Shown here: piece after piece, positions 17,306-28,476 of the stretch
Layout of the letters: every line of letters starts with the position of its first letter
Position numbering within the stretch: position 1 is the stretch's first letter
From: Streptomyces sp. WM4235
GTDB taxonomy: Bacteria > Actinomycetota > Actinomycetes > Streptomycetales > Streptomycetaceae
DNA length: 64,000 bases
Assembly: GCF_001279725.1 (NCBI RefSeq)
Contig: NZ_LGDE01000001.1
Coordinates: forward strand, 186,001 to 250,000
Reading direction: 5' to 3'
Translations under genes and position numbers: made by a program
The notes under the pieces: generated by a model
What the model saw: the letters and a program-made list of their open reading frames with translations, nothing else
The model's database searches: none
Told to the model about the DNA's origin: nothing

Positions 17306-17923
17306 GTGACGAATCTGAAGCCTTACGCCGCGGGTGAGCCGTCCATCGGTGGCGGCCTCGGCGACCATGTCTACAACCGGCTGCTCGGCGAGCGCATCAT
17401 CTTCCTCGGCCAGCAGGTAGACGACGACATCGCGAACAAGATCACGGCGCAGCTCCTGCTCCTGGCCGCCGAGCCGGAGAAGGACATCTTCCTGTACATC
17501 AACAGCCCCGGCGGCTCGGTGACGGCCGGCATGGCGGTCTACGACACCATGCAGTACATCCCCAACGACGTCGTCACCATCGGCATGGGCATGGCGGCCT
17601 CCATGGGCCAGTTCCTGCTGACCGGCGGCGCCAAGGGCAAGCGCTTCGCCCTGCCGAACACGGACATCCTGATGCACCAGGGTTCCGCCGGCATCGGTGG
17701 CACCGCGTCCGACATCAAGATCCAGGCCCAGTACCTGCTGCGCACCAAGCAGCGCATGGCCGAGATCACGGCGTTCCACTCGGGCCAGACTGTCGAGGCG
17801 ATCATCCGCGACGGTGACCGCGACCGCTGGTTCACCTCCGAGGAGGCCAAGGAGTACGGCCTCATCGACGAGATCATCTCGGCCGCGTCCAACGTTCCGG
17901 GCGGCGGCGGCACCGGGGCCTGA
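17306..17923 (+). CDS. clpP1: ATP-dependent Clp protease proteolytic subunit 1
   Basis: Serine peptidase that builds the Clp proteolytic barrel with ClpP2 and is fed by ClpX, ClpA or ClpC. From GTG at 17306 the product is 205 aa. The triad is visible: Ser99 in GMAASMGQ, His124 in TDILMHQ, and Asp173 in the DRDRW segment. SPGG motif at 67-70. AGGTGG upstream supports the start; the frame stays open upstream but the extension is not family-like. The first gene of a clpP1-clpP2 operon, 53 bp apart. Regulation by ClgR is likely from the upstream box. Confidence 0.96.
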   Translation: MTNLKPYAAGEPSIGGGLGDHVYNRLLGERIIFLGQQVDDDIANKITAQLLLLAAEPEKDIFLYINSPGGSVTAGMAVYDTMQYIPNDVVTIGMGMAASMGQFLLTGGAKGKRFALPNTDILMHQGSAGIGGTASDIKIQAQYLLRTKQRMAEITAFHSGQTVEAIIRDGDRDRWFTSEEAKEYGLIDEIISAASNVPGGGGTGA

Positions 17924-17976
17924 TCCCCGGCGAGCACCGTCAGTCCCCAGTCGACAGCCCGCAGAACGCCACCAGG

Positions 17977-18651
17977 ATGGTGAACACCCAGATGCACATG
18001 AACAACCTCTCTCCCGCGAGCGGCCTTTACACCGGCGCTCAGGTGGACAACCGCTACGTCATCCCGCGCTTCGTCGAGCGCACCTCGCAGGGCGTGCGCG
18101 AGTACGACCCGTACGCGAAGCTCTTCGAGGAGCGCGTGATCTTCCTCGGCGTGCAGATCGACGACGCCTCCGCCAACGACGTGATGGCGCAGTTGCTGTG
18201 CCTGGAGTCGATGGACCCGGACCGCGACATCTCGATCTACATCAACAGCCCCGGTGGCTCCTTCACCGCGCTGACGGCGATCTACGACACCATGCAGTTC
18301 GTGAAGCCGGACATCCAGACGGTCTGCATGGGCCAGGCGGCCTCCGCCGCCGCAGTCCTGCTCGCCGCCGGCAGCCCCGGCAAGCGCATGGCCCTTCCGA
18401 ACGCCCGTGTGCTGATCCACCAGCCCTCCGGCGGCACCGGTCGCGAGCAGCTCTCCGACCTGGAGATCGCGGCCAACGAGATCCTGCGCATGCGTGACCA
18501 GCTGGAGACCATGCTGGCCAAGCACTCGACGACGCCGCTGGAGAAGATCCGCGACGACATCGAGCGCGACAAGATCCTGACGGCCGAGGACGCCCTGGCG
18601 TACGGCCTGATCGACCAGATCGTTTCCACCCGCAAGAGCAACGCGGTCTGA
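17977..18651 (+). CDS. clpP2: ATP-dependent Clp protease proteolytic subunit 2
   Basis: 224-aa partner of ClpP1 in the Clp peptidase. Catalytic residues are Ser123 (GQAASAAAV), His148 (ARVLIHQ) and Asp198 (ERDKI). The N-terminal 25 residues before NRYVIPRF are probably a propeptide or flexible segment. The ATG at 17977 is the first candidate after the clpP1 stop; downstream in-frame ATGs (18 nt further) are alternatives. Two different ClpP subunits in tandem are characteristic of actinobacteria. A short hairpin (18710-18731) separates it from clpX. Confidence 0.95.
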   Translation: MVNTQMHMNNLSPASGLYTGAQVDNRYVIPRFVERTSQGVREYDPYAKLFEERVIFLGVQIDDASANDVMAQLLCLESMDPDRDISIYINSPGGSFTALTAIYDTMQFVKPDIQTVCMGQAASAAAVLLAAGSPGKRMALPNARVLIHQPSGGTGREQLSDLEIAANEILRMRDQLETMLAKHSTTPLEKIRDDIERDKILTAEDALAYGLIDQIVSTRKSNAV

Positions 18652-18709
18652 TCCTTGCCGCCAGTTGGCGTGGGCGTGTCGTCGGACGAGGCGATGTGAA
18701 CCACGTCAA

Positions 18710-18731
18710 GGGGGCCCCGCAGGGGCCCCCC
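18710..18731 (+). terminator. GC hairpin between clpP2 and clpX
   Basis: G5C4 and G4C6 runs around GCA form a very stable small hairpin 59 nt after clpP2. It may terminate or attenuate, giving clpX partly independent expression. Confidence 0.5.
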
Positions 18732-18804
18732 GGCAAGGTACCGTCGGATATGAGGCACCAGGAGCGCTGAACCAGGCGTCTCCCAGGCGAAGGGGAAGCA
18801 CCTC

Positions 18805-20091
<1,287 letters not shown>

Positions 20092-20108
20092 CGGCAACGT
20101 AGTTGTGT

Positions 20109-20148
20109 GAAGGGGGCGCCCCGGCCGGTCGGCCGGGGCGCCCCCTTC
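20109..20148. terminator. Bidirectional terminator between clpX and membrane protein gene
   Basis: Perfect 18-bp stem (20109-20126 with 20131-20148), GGTC loop, followed by TT on the plus strand. Lies between convergent genes. Confidence 0.85.
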
Positions 20149-20172
20149 TTCACGTCGCGTGACGCGCTGAAC

Positions 20173-21138
20173 TCACTTCTTGACGCGGGAGGTGTTGTAG
20201 AGCTTCGCCGCGAGGTCGGCGTTCTGCTCCAGCGTGTAGCCCGTCTTGCCGCTCATCACGGCGGCGAAGTCGACCGTCGTGACGATGCCCACGGTGCTGA
20301 AGTCCCCCCAGATGCAGACGGGGGCGACGACCTCCTTGGGGCCGAGACCCGTGGTCTTCTTGGAACTGAGCTTGATCTCCTGGCACTTCATGACGGCGCC
20401 CTCGAACCCCTTCGGGCTGATCTCCTTGGGGGTGCCGATGAGTTCGGCCGTGGCGTCCTTGCTGCCCTTGGCCGCGTTGAGCTTCGCCAGGGCGAAGTAG
20501 CCGTCGATCGTCTTCTCGGGGCTCGCGATCTCGCCGTAGAAGCCCTGGAAGTCAATGGTCTTGATCGACAGGGGGTTGCTCGGGTCGCCGCTCTGGTAAC
20601 CCATGCTCACCTTGTTCGGGCCCTTGATGCCCGCGGCCTCGGCCTTCTGGCGTTCTTCGTCCGTGAACTCCGGCTTGTTGTACTTCGGGTTCTGCTTGAA
20701 GTCGTCCACGTTCGCCGGGGCGACCAGCTTGTAGCCCTTGGTGTCGTCCGACACCGCGCCCGCGCCGCCGCTGCCCAGGAAGTACCAGGCGCCGCCCGCG
20801 ACGGCCGCCACCAGGACGACCGACAGGACGATCACGCCGGCCTTGGACTTCTTCGGCGGCTGCTGCGGCGGCATTGCGCCGTACGGCGGCTGCTGGGGAG
20901 GGACCCCCGGTTGCTGCGGGTAGCCGTAACCCTGCTGCTGCGGGGGCTGCTGGGGGTAGCCGGGCTGCTGCGGGTAACCCTGGGGGGCGCCCGGCGGAGG
21001 CGGCTGCTGCGGGTATCCGTAGCCGGGCTGCGGGGCCGGCTGGCCGTACGGGTTCGGCTGCTGCGGAGGCGGACCTCCGTAGGGCCCGGGCTGCTGCGGC
21101 TGCCCGCCGCCGTACGGTCCCGGCTGGTTGTAACTCAT
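20173..21138 (-). CDS. Pro/Gln/Gly-rich membrane protein, hypothetical
   Basis: 321 aa. Residues 1-97 are a cytoplasmic, disordered Pro-Gln-Gly-Tyr tail with repeated PYGG and YPQQPP units. One transmembrane helix lies at about 101-121, and the remaining 200 residues are predicted to be outside the membrane, with Lys-rich charged segments and two Cys (in MKCQEIKLS and PVCIWGDF) that could form a disulfide. No catalytic motif recognised. Proteins of this layout are common in Streptomyces; function is unknown. The ATG at 21138 follows AAGGGGGA. Convergent with clpX. Confidence 0.85.
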   Translation of the reverse strand: MSYNQPGPYGGGQPQQPGPYGGPPPQQPNPYGQPAPQPGYGYPQQPPPPGAPQGYPQQPGYPQQPPQQQGYGYPQQPGVPPQQPPYGAMPPQQPPKKSKAGVIVLSVVLVAAVAGGAWYFLGSGGAGAVSDDTKGYKLVAPANVDDFKQNPKYNKPEFTDEERQKAEAAGIKGPNKVSMGYQSGDPSNPLSIKTIDFQGFYGEIASPEKTIDGYFALAKLNAAKGSKDATAELIGTPKEISPKGFEGAVMKCQEIKLSSKKTTGLGPKEVVAPVCIWGDFSTVGIVTTVDFAAVMSGKTGYTLEQNADLAAKLYNTSRVKK

Positions 21139-21320
21139 GACCGCGTCCCCCTTTAGGAACTTCTTATGTTGCTCTCATCCTGACGGAAGGACGGCGGGTT
21201 CCGGCCGCCGGGGCCCCAGGCGTTACGGAACCACGACGCCGACGCGGCCCCGAACCGCGCGATCGGCCGGAGAGCGGGCCGGGAGACGGAACGGATTCGT
21301 GGCCGGGGCGGCGCCGCCCG

Positions 21321-21326
21321 TATCCT
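21321..21326 (+). promoter_or_regulatory. -10 box for leaderless valS mRNA
   Basis: TATCCT ends 7 nt before the GTG at 21334 and no Shine-Dalgarno sequence is present. A weak TTCGTG lies about 19 nt upstream. No T-box-like leader fits in such a short space. Confidence 0.5.
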
Positions 21327-21333
21327 GTGCCCC

Positions 21334-23955
21334 GTGACCGAGAACACGCAGACACCCAGCGCCCCCACCTCCGACCTGCCGACCCAATACGCGCCGGCCG
21401 AGGTAGAGGGAGAGCTCTACGAGCGCTGGGTCGAGCGCGGTTACTTCACCGCCGATCCGGCGAGCGAGAAGCCGCCGTACACCATCGTCATCCCGCCGCC
21501 GAACGTCACCGGCTCGCTCCACCTGGGACACGCCTTCCAGCACACGCTCATGGACGCCCTGACCCGCCGCAAGCGGATGCAGGGTTACGAGGCGCTGTGG
21601 CTGCCGGGCATGGACCACGCCGGCATCGCCACCCAGAACAAGGTCGAGCAGCAGCTCGCCGAGGAGGGCAAGTCCCGCCACGACCTGGGCCGCGAGGAGT
21701 TCATCGAGCGCGTCTGGCAGTGGAAGGAAGAGTACGGCGGCAAGATCCTCGGTCAGATGCGTCGCCTCGGCGACGGCGTCGACTGGTCGCGTGAGCGCTT
21801 CACCATGGACGAGGGCCTGTCCAAGGCCGTCCAGACCATCTTCAAGAAGCTCTACGACGACGGCCTGATCTACCGCGCCGAGCGCATCATCAACTGGTGC
21901 CCCCGCTGTCTGACCGCCATCTCCGACATCGAGGTGGAGTACCAGGACGACGCGGGCGAGCTGGTCTCGATCCGCTACGGCGAGGGCGAGGACAGCCTCG
22001 TCGTCGCGACGACCCGCGCCGAGACGATGCTCGGTGACACCGCCGTGGCCGTCCACCCCGACGACGAGCGTTACAAGCACCTCGTCGGCACCCGGATCAA
22101 GCTTCCGCTGACCGACCGGACCATCCCGATCGTCGCCGACACGCACGTCGACCCGGAGTTCGGCACCGGCGCCGTCAAGGTGACGCCCGCGCACGACCCG
22201 AACGACTTCGCGATCGGGCAGCGCCACGGCCTCGAATCCATGACGATCATGGACGAGCGGGGCGTCATCACCGTCCACGGCCCCTTCCAGGGCCTGGACC
22301 GCTTCGAGGCCCGTTCGGCCGTCGTCGGCGCACTGCGCGAGCAGGGTCGGATCGTCGCCGAGAAGCGTCCGTACCAGCACTCCGTGGGGCACTGCTCCCG
22401 CTGCCGCACCACCGTGGAGCCGCGCCTGTCGCTCCAGTGGTGGGTCGGCGTCAAGCCGCTCGCCACGGCGGCCGGTGACGCGGTCCGCGACGGGCGGGTC
22501 ACCATCCACCCGCGCGAGATGGAGAAGCGCTACTTCGACTGGGTCGACAACCTCAACGACTGGTGCATCTCGCGCCAGCTGTGGTGGGGCCACCGGATCC
22601 CGATCTGGTACGGCCCGGAGGGCGAGATCGTCTGCGTCGGACCGGACGACGAGATCCCCACCGGCGAGGGCTGGACGCAGGACACCGACGTCCTCGACAC
22701 GTGGTTCTCCTCCGGCCTGTGGCCGTTCTCCACGCTCGGCTGGCCGGAGAGGACCCCGGACCTGGAGAAGTTCTACTCCACCGACGTCCTGGTCACCGGC
22801 CACGACATCATCTTCTTCTGGGTCGCCCGGATGATGATGTTCGGTTTGTACGCCATGGACGGCGAGGTCCCCTTCAAGACGATCGCGCTGACCGGCCTGG
22901 TCCGTGACGAGCGCGGCAAGAAGATGTCGAAGTCCTTCGGCAACGTCGTCGACCCGCTGGACTGGATGGACAAGTACGGCTCCGACGCCGTCCGGTTCAC
23001 CCTCGCCAAGGGCGCCAACCCCGGCACCGACGTCCCGATCGGCGAGGACTGGGTCCAGGCGTCCCGGAACTTCGCCAACAAGATCTGGAACGCGACCCGC
23101 TTCGCCCTGATGAACGGCGCCACCGTCGAGGGCGAGCTGCCGGCCCCCGAGCAGATGTCGGCGACCGACCGCTGGATCCTGTCGCGGCTGAACAAGACCG
23201 TCGAGCAGGTGGACGCGTACTACGAGGATTTCCAGTTCTCGAAGCTCAGCGAGGCGCTCTACCACTTCGCGTGGGACGAGGTCTTCGACTGGTACGTCGA
23301 GCTGTCGAAGACGACGTTCTTCGCGGGCGGCGAGGGCGCCAAGGTCTCCGGCCGCGTCCTCGGCGAGGTCCTCGACGTCACGCTGCGCCTGCTGCACCCG
23401 GTGGTCCCCTTCGTCACCGAGACCCTGTGGACCACGCTCACCGGCGGCGAGTCCCTCGTCATCGCCGACTGGCCCAAGGACAGCGGCTTCCGCGACGAGG
23501 CCGCCGAGCGCGAGATCGAGAACCTCCAGGCCGTCGTCACCGAGGTCCGCCGCTTCCGCGCCGACCAGGGTCTCCAGCCGGGCCAGAAGGTCCCGGCCCG
23601 ACTGGACCTGGCCGGTACCGCGCTGGCCGCGCACGAGGGTGCGATCCGGCAGCTGCTGCGCCTCCAGCCGGAGGGCGAGGACTTCAGCGCCACCGCGACC
23701 CTGCCGGTCGCCGGCGCCACCGTCGCGCTGGACCTGTCGGGCACCATCGACGTGGCCGCCGAGCGCAAGCGGCTGTCGAAGGACCTGGCCGCCGCGGAGA
23801 AGGAGAAGCAGCAGGCGGAGGGCAAGCTCGGCAACGAGGCCTTCCTGGCCAAGGCCCCCGACAACGTCGTGGACAAGATCAAGGGCCGGCTCGCCAAGGC
23901 GGAGTCGGACATCACCCGGATCCAGGCCCAGCTGGGGACGCTGCCGCCCGCCTAG
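21334..23955 (+). CDS. valS: Valine-tRNA ligase
   Basis: Class I aminoacyl-tRNA synthetase charging tRNA-Val; 873 aa, the normal length. The ATP site is seen as [13 protein letters not shown] (HIGH-type, near residue 50-62) and [14 protein letters not shown] (KMSKS, near 530). The large CP1 editing domain lies between them (about 190-350), an anticodon-binding domain follows, and the last 65 residues are a coiled-coil arm rich in Lys/Glu/Ala that grips tRNA. GTG at 21334 starts the protein, probably on a leaderless mRNA. A strong terminator follows. Confidence 0.97.
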   Translation: MTENTQTPSAPTSDLPTQYAPAEVEGELYERWVERGYFTADPASEKPPYTIVIPPPNVTGSLHLGHAFQHTLMDALTRRKRMQGYEALWLPGMDHAGIATQNKVEQQLAEEGKSRHDLGREEFIERVWQWKEEYGGKILGQMRRLGDGVDWSRERFTMDEGLSKAVQTIFKKLYDDGLIYRAERIINWCPRCLTAISDIEVEYQDDAGELVSIRYGEGEDSLVVATTRAETMLGDTAVAVHPDDERYKHLVGTRIKLPLTDRTIPIVADTHVDPEFGTGAVKVTPAHDPNDFAIGQRHGLESMTIMDERGVITVHGPFQGLDRFEARSAVVGALREQGRIVAEKRPYQHSVGHCSRCRTTVEPRLSLQWWVGVKPLATAAGDAVRDGRVTIHPREMEKRYFDWVDNLNDWCISRQLWWGHRIPIWYGPEGEIVCVGPDDEIPTGEGWTQDTDVLDTWFSSGLWPFSTLGWPERTPDLEKFYSTDVLVTGHDIIFFWVARMMMFGLYAMDGEVPFKTIALTGLVRDERGKKMSKSFGNVVDPLDWMDKYGSDAVRFTLAKGANPGTDVPIGEDWVQASRNFANKIWNATRFALMNGATVEGELPAPEQMSATDRWILSRLNKTVEQVDAYYEDFQFSKLSEALYHFAWDEVFDWYVELSKTTFFAGGEGAKVSGRVLGEVLDVTLRLLHPVVPFVTETLWTTLTGGESLVIADWPKDSGFRDEAAEREIENLQAVVTEVRRFRADQGLQPGQKVPARLDLAGTALAAHEGAIRQLLRLQPEGEDFSATATLPVAGATVALDLSGTIDVAAERKRLSKDLAAAEKEKQQAEGKLGNEAFLAKAPDNVVDKIKGRLAKAESDITRIQAQLGTLPPA

Positions 23956-23975
23956 CAGCCGGCAGGGCACGGGCC

Positions 23976-24010
23976 AAGGCCCCCACACCGTCGAGCGGCG
24001 TGGGGGCCTT
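23976..24010 (+). terminator. valS terminator
   Basis: AAGGCCCCCAC (23976-23986) pairs with GTGGGGGCCTT (24000-24010), 20 nt after the valS stop. Confidence 0.8.
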
Positions 24011-24112
24011 CGCCGTACACCGCCCACGCCGACCCTGCCGGAAATCACCCCGAGTGCCACAAATCACTTCTTATGCCCCGTCACCTGATTCGATCGGGGC
24101 CGCTCACCACGG

Positions 24113-25273
24113 ATGATGGGGGACATGCACGCCAAGCCCGTCGTCTCGGCGCTCCGCCAAGCCGTGGCCACCGGCCGCCGGCTCAGCGAGGGATGGGCCG
24201 GGTCTCCCCGGGCCATGGACGTCCTGACCGCCCTGAGCTGCCTCGCCCTGATGGCGCTGGACCTGCCGGGCCTGGCCGCCGCCGACAACTCGCTCAACGG
24301 CTGGATGGCCGCCGCCGTACTCACCGCGGGCTGCGCGAGCCTGCTGGTACGGCGCCGCATGCCCTGGCTCGCGTACCTCACCGCCCTGCTGTTCGTCGGG
24401 TGGCTGCACGAGCTGACGCTGATCCAGTTCGCCCTGTACTCGGTCGGCCGCTACCGGGGCCGCCGGGCCGGAATCCTGGCCACCCTCGGGTACGTGGCCT
24501 TCGCGCTCGCGGTGTTCAGCATCCCGGGATGGCCCGAGCCGCGGGCGCAGAGCCTCAGCGCCTTCCTCGGCCTGGTCGTGCCGATCGGGGTGCTCGCCTC
24601 GGCCGTCGGGATCGCCGCGTACCGGCACGACCTGGTGCGGGAGCTCGACGTCCGGCGGGCCGAGTCGGCCGTCCTCCAGGCCGTGCAGCAGGAGCGCACC
24701 TCCGTCGCCCGGGACGTGCACGACTTCGTCGGGCGGGAGCTGACCCTGCTGACCGTGCGCTCCGAGGTGCTGTCGACGCGGGCGCGCGAGACGACGTACG
24801 CGAAGGACTTCGAGGAGCTGGCCGACACCGCGCGCCGAGCCCACCTGGTGCTGAACGAGATCATCGTGCAGCGCGGCGGACCGTCCGCGACCCCTGGTGT
24901 CGAGGGCCTGGCGGCGCTGGCGCAGGAGAGCGGACGGGCCGGTTCACCCGTCCGCCTGGTGATGGATCCCGAGGTGCACGAGGTGTCGCCGCTGCGCCAG
25001 GCGGCGGTCTACCGGGTGGTGCAGGAATGCCTCACCAACGCGGCCAAGCACGCCCGGGGCGAGACGATCGACGTGTCGATCGAGGCCGCCGGCCCGCACC
25101 TGCGGATCGCCGTCATCAACAGCCTCCCCGAGCGCACCCCGACCCGCGCCCCCGTCTCGGCGGGCTCGGGCACGGCGAGCATGTCCGAACGCGTGCGCAG
25201 CCTGGGCGGAACCCTGAAGGCGAAGCGGACCGACGAGTCGTACGTGGTGATCGCCACGCTGCCGCGCGGCTAG
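24113..25273 (+). CDS. Sensor histidine kinase (HisKA_3, NarL/DesK type), orphan
   Basis: 386 aa. Four or five hydrophobic helices occupy residues about 35-170 without a large extracellular sensor, so it may sense a membrane signal. His203 in SVARDVHDFVGREL is the phospho-acceptor of the HisKA_3 dimerisation domain. A HATPase_c domain follows, with the N box near YRVVQECLTNAAKHA and the G box near GSGTASMSERVRSLGG. No response regulator gene is adjacent on either side, which is unusual for this class since most are paired. The start is uncertain: ATG at 24113 is used, and 24125 is an alternative. Convergent with the MreB-family gene. Confidence 0.87.
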   Translation: MMGDMHAKPVVSALRQAVATGRRLSEGWAGSPRAMDVLTALSCLALMALDLPGLAAADNSLNGWMAAAVLTAGCASLLVRRRMPWLAYLTALLFVGWLHELTLIQFALYSVGRYRGRRAGILATLGYVAFALAVFSIPGWPEPRAQSLSAFLGLVVPIGVLASAVGIAAYRHDLVRELDVRRAESAVLQAVQQERTSVARDVHDFVGRELTLLTVRSEVLSTRARETTYAKDFEELADTARRAHLVLNEIIVQRGGPSATPGVEGLAALAQESGRAGSPVRLVMDPEVHEVSPLRQAAVYRVVQECLTNAAKHARGETIDVSIEAAGPHLRIAVINSLPERTPTRAPVSAGSGTASMSERVRSLGGTLKAKRTDESYVVIATLPRG

Positions 25274-25303
25274 GCCGCCCCTTTCGGATCCGCGGCCCGG
25301 CGG

Positions 25304-26353
25304 TCAGGCCTTGGCGGGGGACAGCAGGCCGTTCAGTGTGTCGAGGTCCTCGACGCACTTGCCCGACCCCAGTGCCACGCAGTCCAGCGGGGCGTCCGCG
25401 ACGAACACCGGGATGCCGGTCGCGGAGGCCATGCGCAGGTCCAGGCCGGGAAGCAGGGCGCCGCCGCCGGTGAGGACGATGCCGTGCTCCATCACGTCGC
25501 CGGACAGTTCCGGCGGGCATTCCTCCAGGGTGCCGCGCACGGCGGCGATGATCGCCTCGACCGGTTCGTCGAGGGCGGCCCGTACGCCGACGACGGTCAG
25601 CTCCAGGGTCTTCGGCATTCCGCCGACCTTCTCGCGGCCCCGCACGGTGAAGGCGCCGGTCTCCAGCTCCGGCCGCTCCGGGACCGGCCAGGCCGAGCCG
25701 ATGGCGACCTTGACGTCCTCGGCGGTGCGCTCGCCGATGAGCAGCCCGTGCTCCTTGCGGACGTGGTCCATGATGGCCGCGTCCAGTCGGTCCCCGCCGA
25801 CCCGCAGCGACCGGGCGGTGACGATGCCGCCGAGCGAGATGACGGCCACCTCGGTGGTTCCGCCGCCGATGTCGACCACCATGGAGCCGCGCGCCTCGGA
25901 CACGGGCAGCCCGGCGCCGATCGCCGCCGCCATCGGCTCCTCGATCAGGTGCACGGTCTTGGCGCCGGCCCGGGTGGACGCCTGCACGATGGCCCGTCGT
26001 TCGACCGGGGTGACCCCGGACGGCACGCAGACCACCATGCGGGTGCGCGGCCGGCGGCCCGGGACGGCCTTGCGGACGAAGTGCCGGATCATCTCCTCGG
26101 CGGCCTCGTAGTCGCAGATCACCCCGCCCTGGAGGGGGCGGATCGCGGTGATGGAACCGGGGGTGCGGCCGATGGTCTCCTTGGCCTCGGTTCCGACGGC
26201 CAGCGCGGTGGTCGTACCGGCCTTCACGGCGACCACGGACGGCTCATTGAGGACGATTCCGTGGCCCCGGGCGTAGACGAGCGTGTTCGCGGTCCCCAGG
26301 TCGATCCCTATGTCGCGGCTGGAATTCGTCTTGTTGCTGCTGGCCTGCGGCAT
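25304..26353 (-). CDS. MreB/Mbl-family actin-like protein (second homologue)
   Basis: 349-aa bacterial actin homologue. Phosphate-1 loop [17 protein letters not shown] near residues 14-30, phosphate-2 loop [11 protein letters not shown] near 170, and the adenosine motif [14 protein letters not shown] near 295. It differs from the mreB product encoded at 29217-30236 by a short extra N-terminus and many substitutions, so it is a paralogue and probably the Mbl-type protein. The ATG at 26353 has GGGGA upstream; a longer open frame to 28084 overlaps folC on the other strand and is not real. Divergent from folC. In Streptomyces such proteins act in spore-wall formation. Confidence 0.88.
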   Translation of the reverse strand: MPQASSNKTNSSRDIGIDLGTANTLVYARGHGIVLNEPSVVAVKAGTTTALAVGTEAKETIGRTPGSITAIRPLQGGVICDYEAAEEMIRHFVRKAVPGRRPRTRMVVCVPSGVTPVERRAIVQASTRAGAKTVHLIEEPMAAAIGAGLPVSEARGSMVVDIGGGTTEVAVISLGGIVTARSLRVGGDRLDAAIMDHVRKEHGLLIGERTAEDVKVAIGSAWPVPERPELETGAFTVRGREKVGGMPKTLELTVVGVRAALDEPVEAIIAAVRGTLEECPPELSGDVMEHGIVLTGGGALLPGLDLRMASATGIPVFVADAPLDCVALGSGKCVEDLDTLNGLLSPAKA

Positions 26354-26458
26354 TTGTTCCCCTATCTCCTGCCCGCAAGGCTTGCATAACGATCCGGTCG
26401 CTTTGATCGCCCAAGGTCCCGAAACGGCCGGGCCGAAAGTCCCGGGGGTCCTCGTCCG

Positions 26459-26464
26459 TAGACT
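26459..26464 (+). promoter_or_regulatory. -10 box for leaderless folC mRNA
   Basis: TAGACT ends 6 nt before the GTG at 26471, and no Shine-Dalgarno sequence is visible. Confidence 0.45.
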
Positions 26465-26470
26465 GGCCCT

Positions 26471-28009
26471 GTGAGTGAGCAGCAGCCCGAGAGCCATGGC
26501 CCCGACGAACCGGGCCGCCCCTTCGACGGGATCGACGCGTTCGACCAGATCATCGCGGAGGAGTCCGACCGCGACGCCGACCTGGCGGTGATCGAGGCCG
26601 GCAGTCGCACCCTGCGCGCACACGGCGGAGCGCCGCTGGGCGACCAGGTGCCCGCCGTCCCCACCGACCCGGAGGCGGCCAAGGCGCTGCAGGAGGTGGA
26701 GCAGGAGCTGGCCGGCCGCTGGGGCGAGACGAAGCTGGAGCCGTCCGTCTCGCGGATCGCCGCGCTGATGGACGTCCTGGGCGAGCCGCAGCGCGCGTAC
26801 CCGTCCATCCACGTCACCGGCACCAACGGCAAGACCAGCACCGCCCGCATGATCGAGGCCCTGCTGAACGCCTTCGAACTGCGCACCGGCCGCTACACCA
26901 GCCCGCACGTGCAGTCGGTCACCGAGCGGATCAGCCTGGACGGGGCGCCGATCACCCCGGAGCGGTTCGTGGAGACCTACCACGACGTCAAGCCGTACGT
27001 GGAGATGGTCGACGCCGCCGAGGAGTACCGGCTGTCGTTCTTCGAGGTGCTCACCGGGATGGCTTACGCGGCCTTCGCGGACGCCCCCGTGGACGTGGCG
27101 GTCGTCGAGGTCGGCATGGGCGGTACCTGGGACGCCACCAACGTGATCGACGGCGTGGTCGCCGTGGTCACCCCGATCAGCCTCGACCACACCGACCGGC
27201 TCGGCTCCACCCCCGGCGAGATCGCGCAGGAGAAGGGCGGCGTCATCAAGCAGGACGCCACCGTCATCCTGGCGCAGCAGCCGGTCGACGCGGCGCAGGT
27301 GCTGCTGAAGAAGGCCGTCGAGGTCGACGCGACCGTGGCCCGCGAGGGCATGGAGTTCGGGGTCGTCTCCCGCGAGGTGGCGGTCGGCGGCCAGATGCTG
27401 ACCCTGCGCGGCGTGGGCGGCGAGTACGACGGCATCTTCCTCCCGCTGTACGGCGCCCACATGGCGCACAACGCGGCCGTGGCGCTGGCGGCGGTCGAGG
27501 CCTTCTTCGGGGTCGGCGCGGAGCACGCGCGGGAGCTGGACACGGACACCGTGCGCAAGGCCTTCGCCTCGGTGACCTCGCCGGGCCGCATGGAGGTCGT
27601 CCGGCGCAGCCCGACCGTGGTCCTGGACGCGGCCCACAATCCGGCGGGGGCCCGGGTGACCGCCGAGGCCGTCACCGAGGCATTCGGCTTCAGCCGGTTG
27701 ATCGGGGTCATGGCCGCCAGCGAGGGCAAGGACGTCAGGGGCGTCCTGGAGGCCTTCGAGCCGATCTTCGCGGAGATCGTGGTCACGGAGAACTCCAGCC
27801 ACCGGGCGATGTCGGCCGACGAGCTGGCGGGCGTGGCGGTGGAGGTCTTCGGGGCCGACCGGGTGCAGGTGGAGCCGAGGCTGGACGACGCCCTGGAGGC
27901 GGCGATCACCCTGGCGGAGGAAGAGGCCGAATACGGCGGGGCCGGGGTCCTGGTGACCGGCTCGGTGATCACGGTGGGCGAGGCCCGCCTGCTGTTCAAG
28001 AGGGGCTGA
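26471..28009 (+). CDS. folC: Bifunctional folylpolyglutamate/dihydrofolate synthase
   Basis: Mur-ligase-family enzyme that adds glutamate to (dihydro)folates; 512 aa. The P-loop is GTNGKTSTARMIEALL near residues 117-132, followed by the substrate region TSPHVQSVTERI. Compared with the usual 420-450 aa it carries an N-terminal extension of about 75 residues, acidic at first (EQQPESHGPDEPGRPFDG), whose role is unknown. GTG at 26471 is probably leaderless. Four bases separate it from the DUF4233 gene, so the two are an operon, with ndk further downstream. Confidence 0.95.
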   Translation: MSEQQPESHGPDEPGRPFDGIDAFDQIIAEESDRDADLAVIEAGSRTLRAHGGAPLGDQVPAVPTDPEAAKALQEVEQELAGRWGETKLEPSVSRIAALMDVLGEPQRAYPSIHVTGTNGKTSTARMIEALLNAFELRTGRYTSPHVQSVTERISLDGAPITPERFVETYHDVKPYVEMVDAAEEYRLSFFEVLTGMAYAAFADAPVDVAVVEVGMGGTWDATNVIDGVVAVVTPISLDHTDRLGSTPGEIAQEKGGVIKQDATVILAQQPVDAAQVLLKKAVEVDATVAREGMEFGVVSREVAVGGQMLTLRGVGGEYDGIFLPLYGAHMAHNAAVALAAVEAFFGVGAEHARELDTDTVRKAFASVTSPGRMEVVRRSPTVVLDAAHNPAGARVTAEAVTEAFGFSRLIGVMAASEGKDVRGVLEAFEPIFAEIVVTENSSHRAMSADELAGVAVEVFGADRVQVEPRLDDALEAAITLAEEEAEYGGAGVLVTGSVITVGEARLLFKRG

Positions 28010-28013
28010 GGGA

Positions 28014-28367
28014 ATGCGCACGCTCTGCGCGAGCACGCTGATCGGCGAGTTCTTCGTGATCGGTTTCGCGGGCCTGGTGGCCATGAAGGACCCGGACCTG
28101 ACCCAGGCGACCGTGTGGACGGTGTGCGGCGTCGCGATGCTGCTGTCGATCCTGCTGTGCGGGATGCTGTCGCGGCCCGGCGCGGTGCAGCTCGGATGGG
28201 CCCTTCAGGTGGGCCTGATCCTCAGCGGTTTCGTGGTGCCGACGATGTTCTTCCTCGGGGCGGTCTTCGCCGGCCTGTGGTGGTGCTCCGTGCACTACGG
28301 ACGCCGCATCGACGACGTGAAGGCCCGTTGGGCCGCCGCCCATCCGGAGCACGAGGCGCAGGCCTGA
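28014..28367 (+). CDS. DUF4233 family small membrane protein
   Basis: 117 aa with about four hydrophobic helices: residues 8-22, 32-50, 58-76 and 80-95. It matches what I know as DUF4233, a family found almost always directly after folC in actinobacteria. Function unknown. The ATG starts 5 nt after the folC stop with GAGGGA partly inside the intergenic gap, so translation is likely coupled. Confidence 0.87.
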   Translation: MRTLCASTLIGEFFVIGFAGLVAMKDPDLTQATVWTVCGVAMLLSILLCGMLSRPGAVQLGWALQVGLILSGFVVPTMFFLGAVFAGLWWCSVHYGRRIDDVKARWAAAHPEHEAQA

Positions 28368-28476
28368 GGTCACGGGTGCGTCACCCCTGGGCGGCCGGCA
28401 CCCGGCGGGGCCGGTCCGGCCCCGGCGCACCTGTAGATTCGTCCCACCGCACCCGTTTGCCGCAAGGAGTTTCCAC

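Noticed and set aside
15551..17779. Open frame of about 740 codons antisense to tig and clpP1
   Set aside because: Leu/Asp-rich mirror of coding sequence; no motif, and both sense genes are certain.
21180..21333. T-box riboswitch before valS
   Set aside because: No specifier stem or antiterminator sequence seen, and the -10 box lies 7 nt from the start, leaving no leader.
26354..28084. Upstream extension of the MreB-like frame to 28084
   Set aside because: Runs antisense through folC; the actin-like domain starts at 26353 with its own ribosome site.
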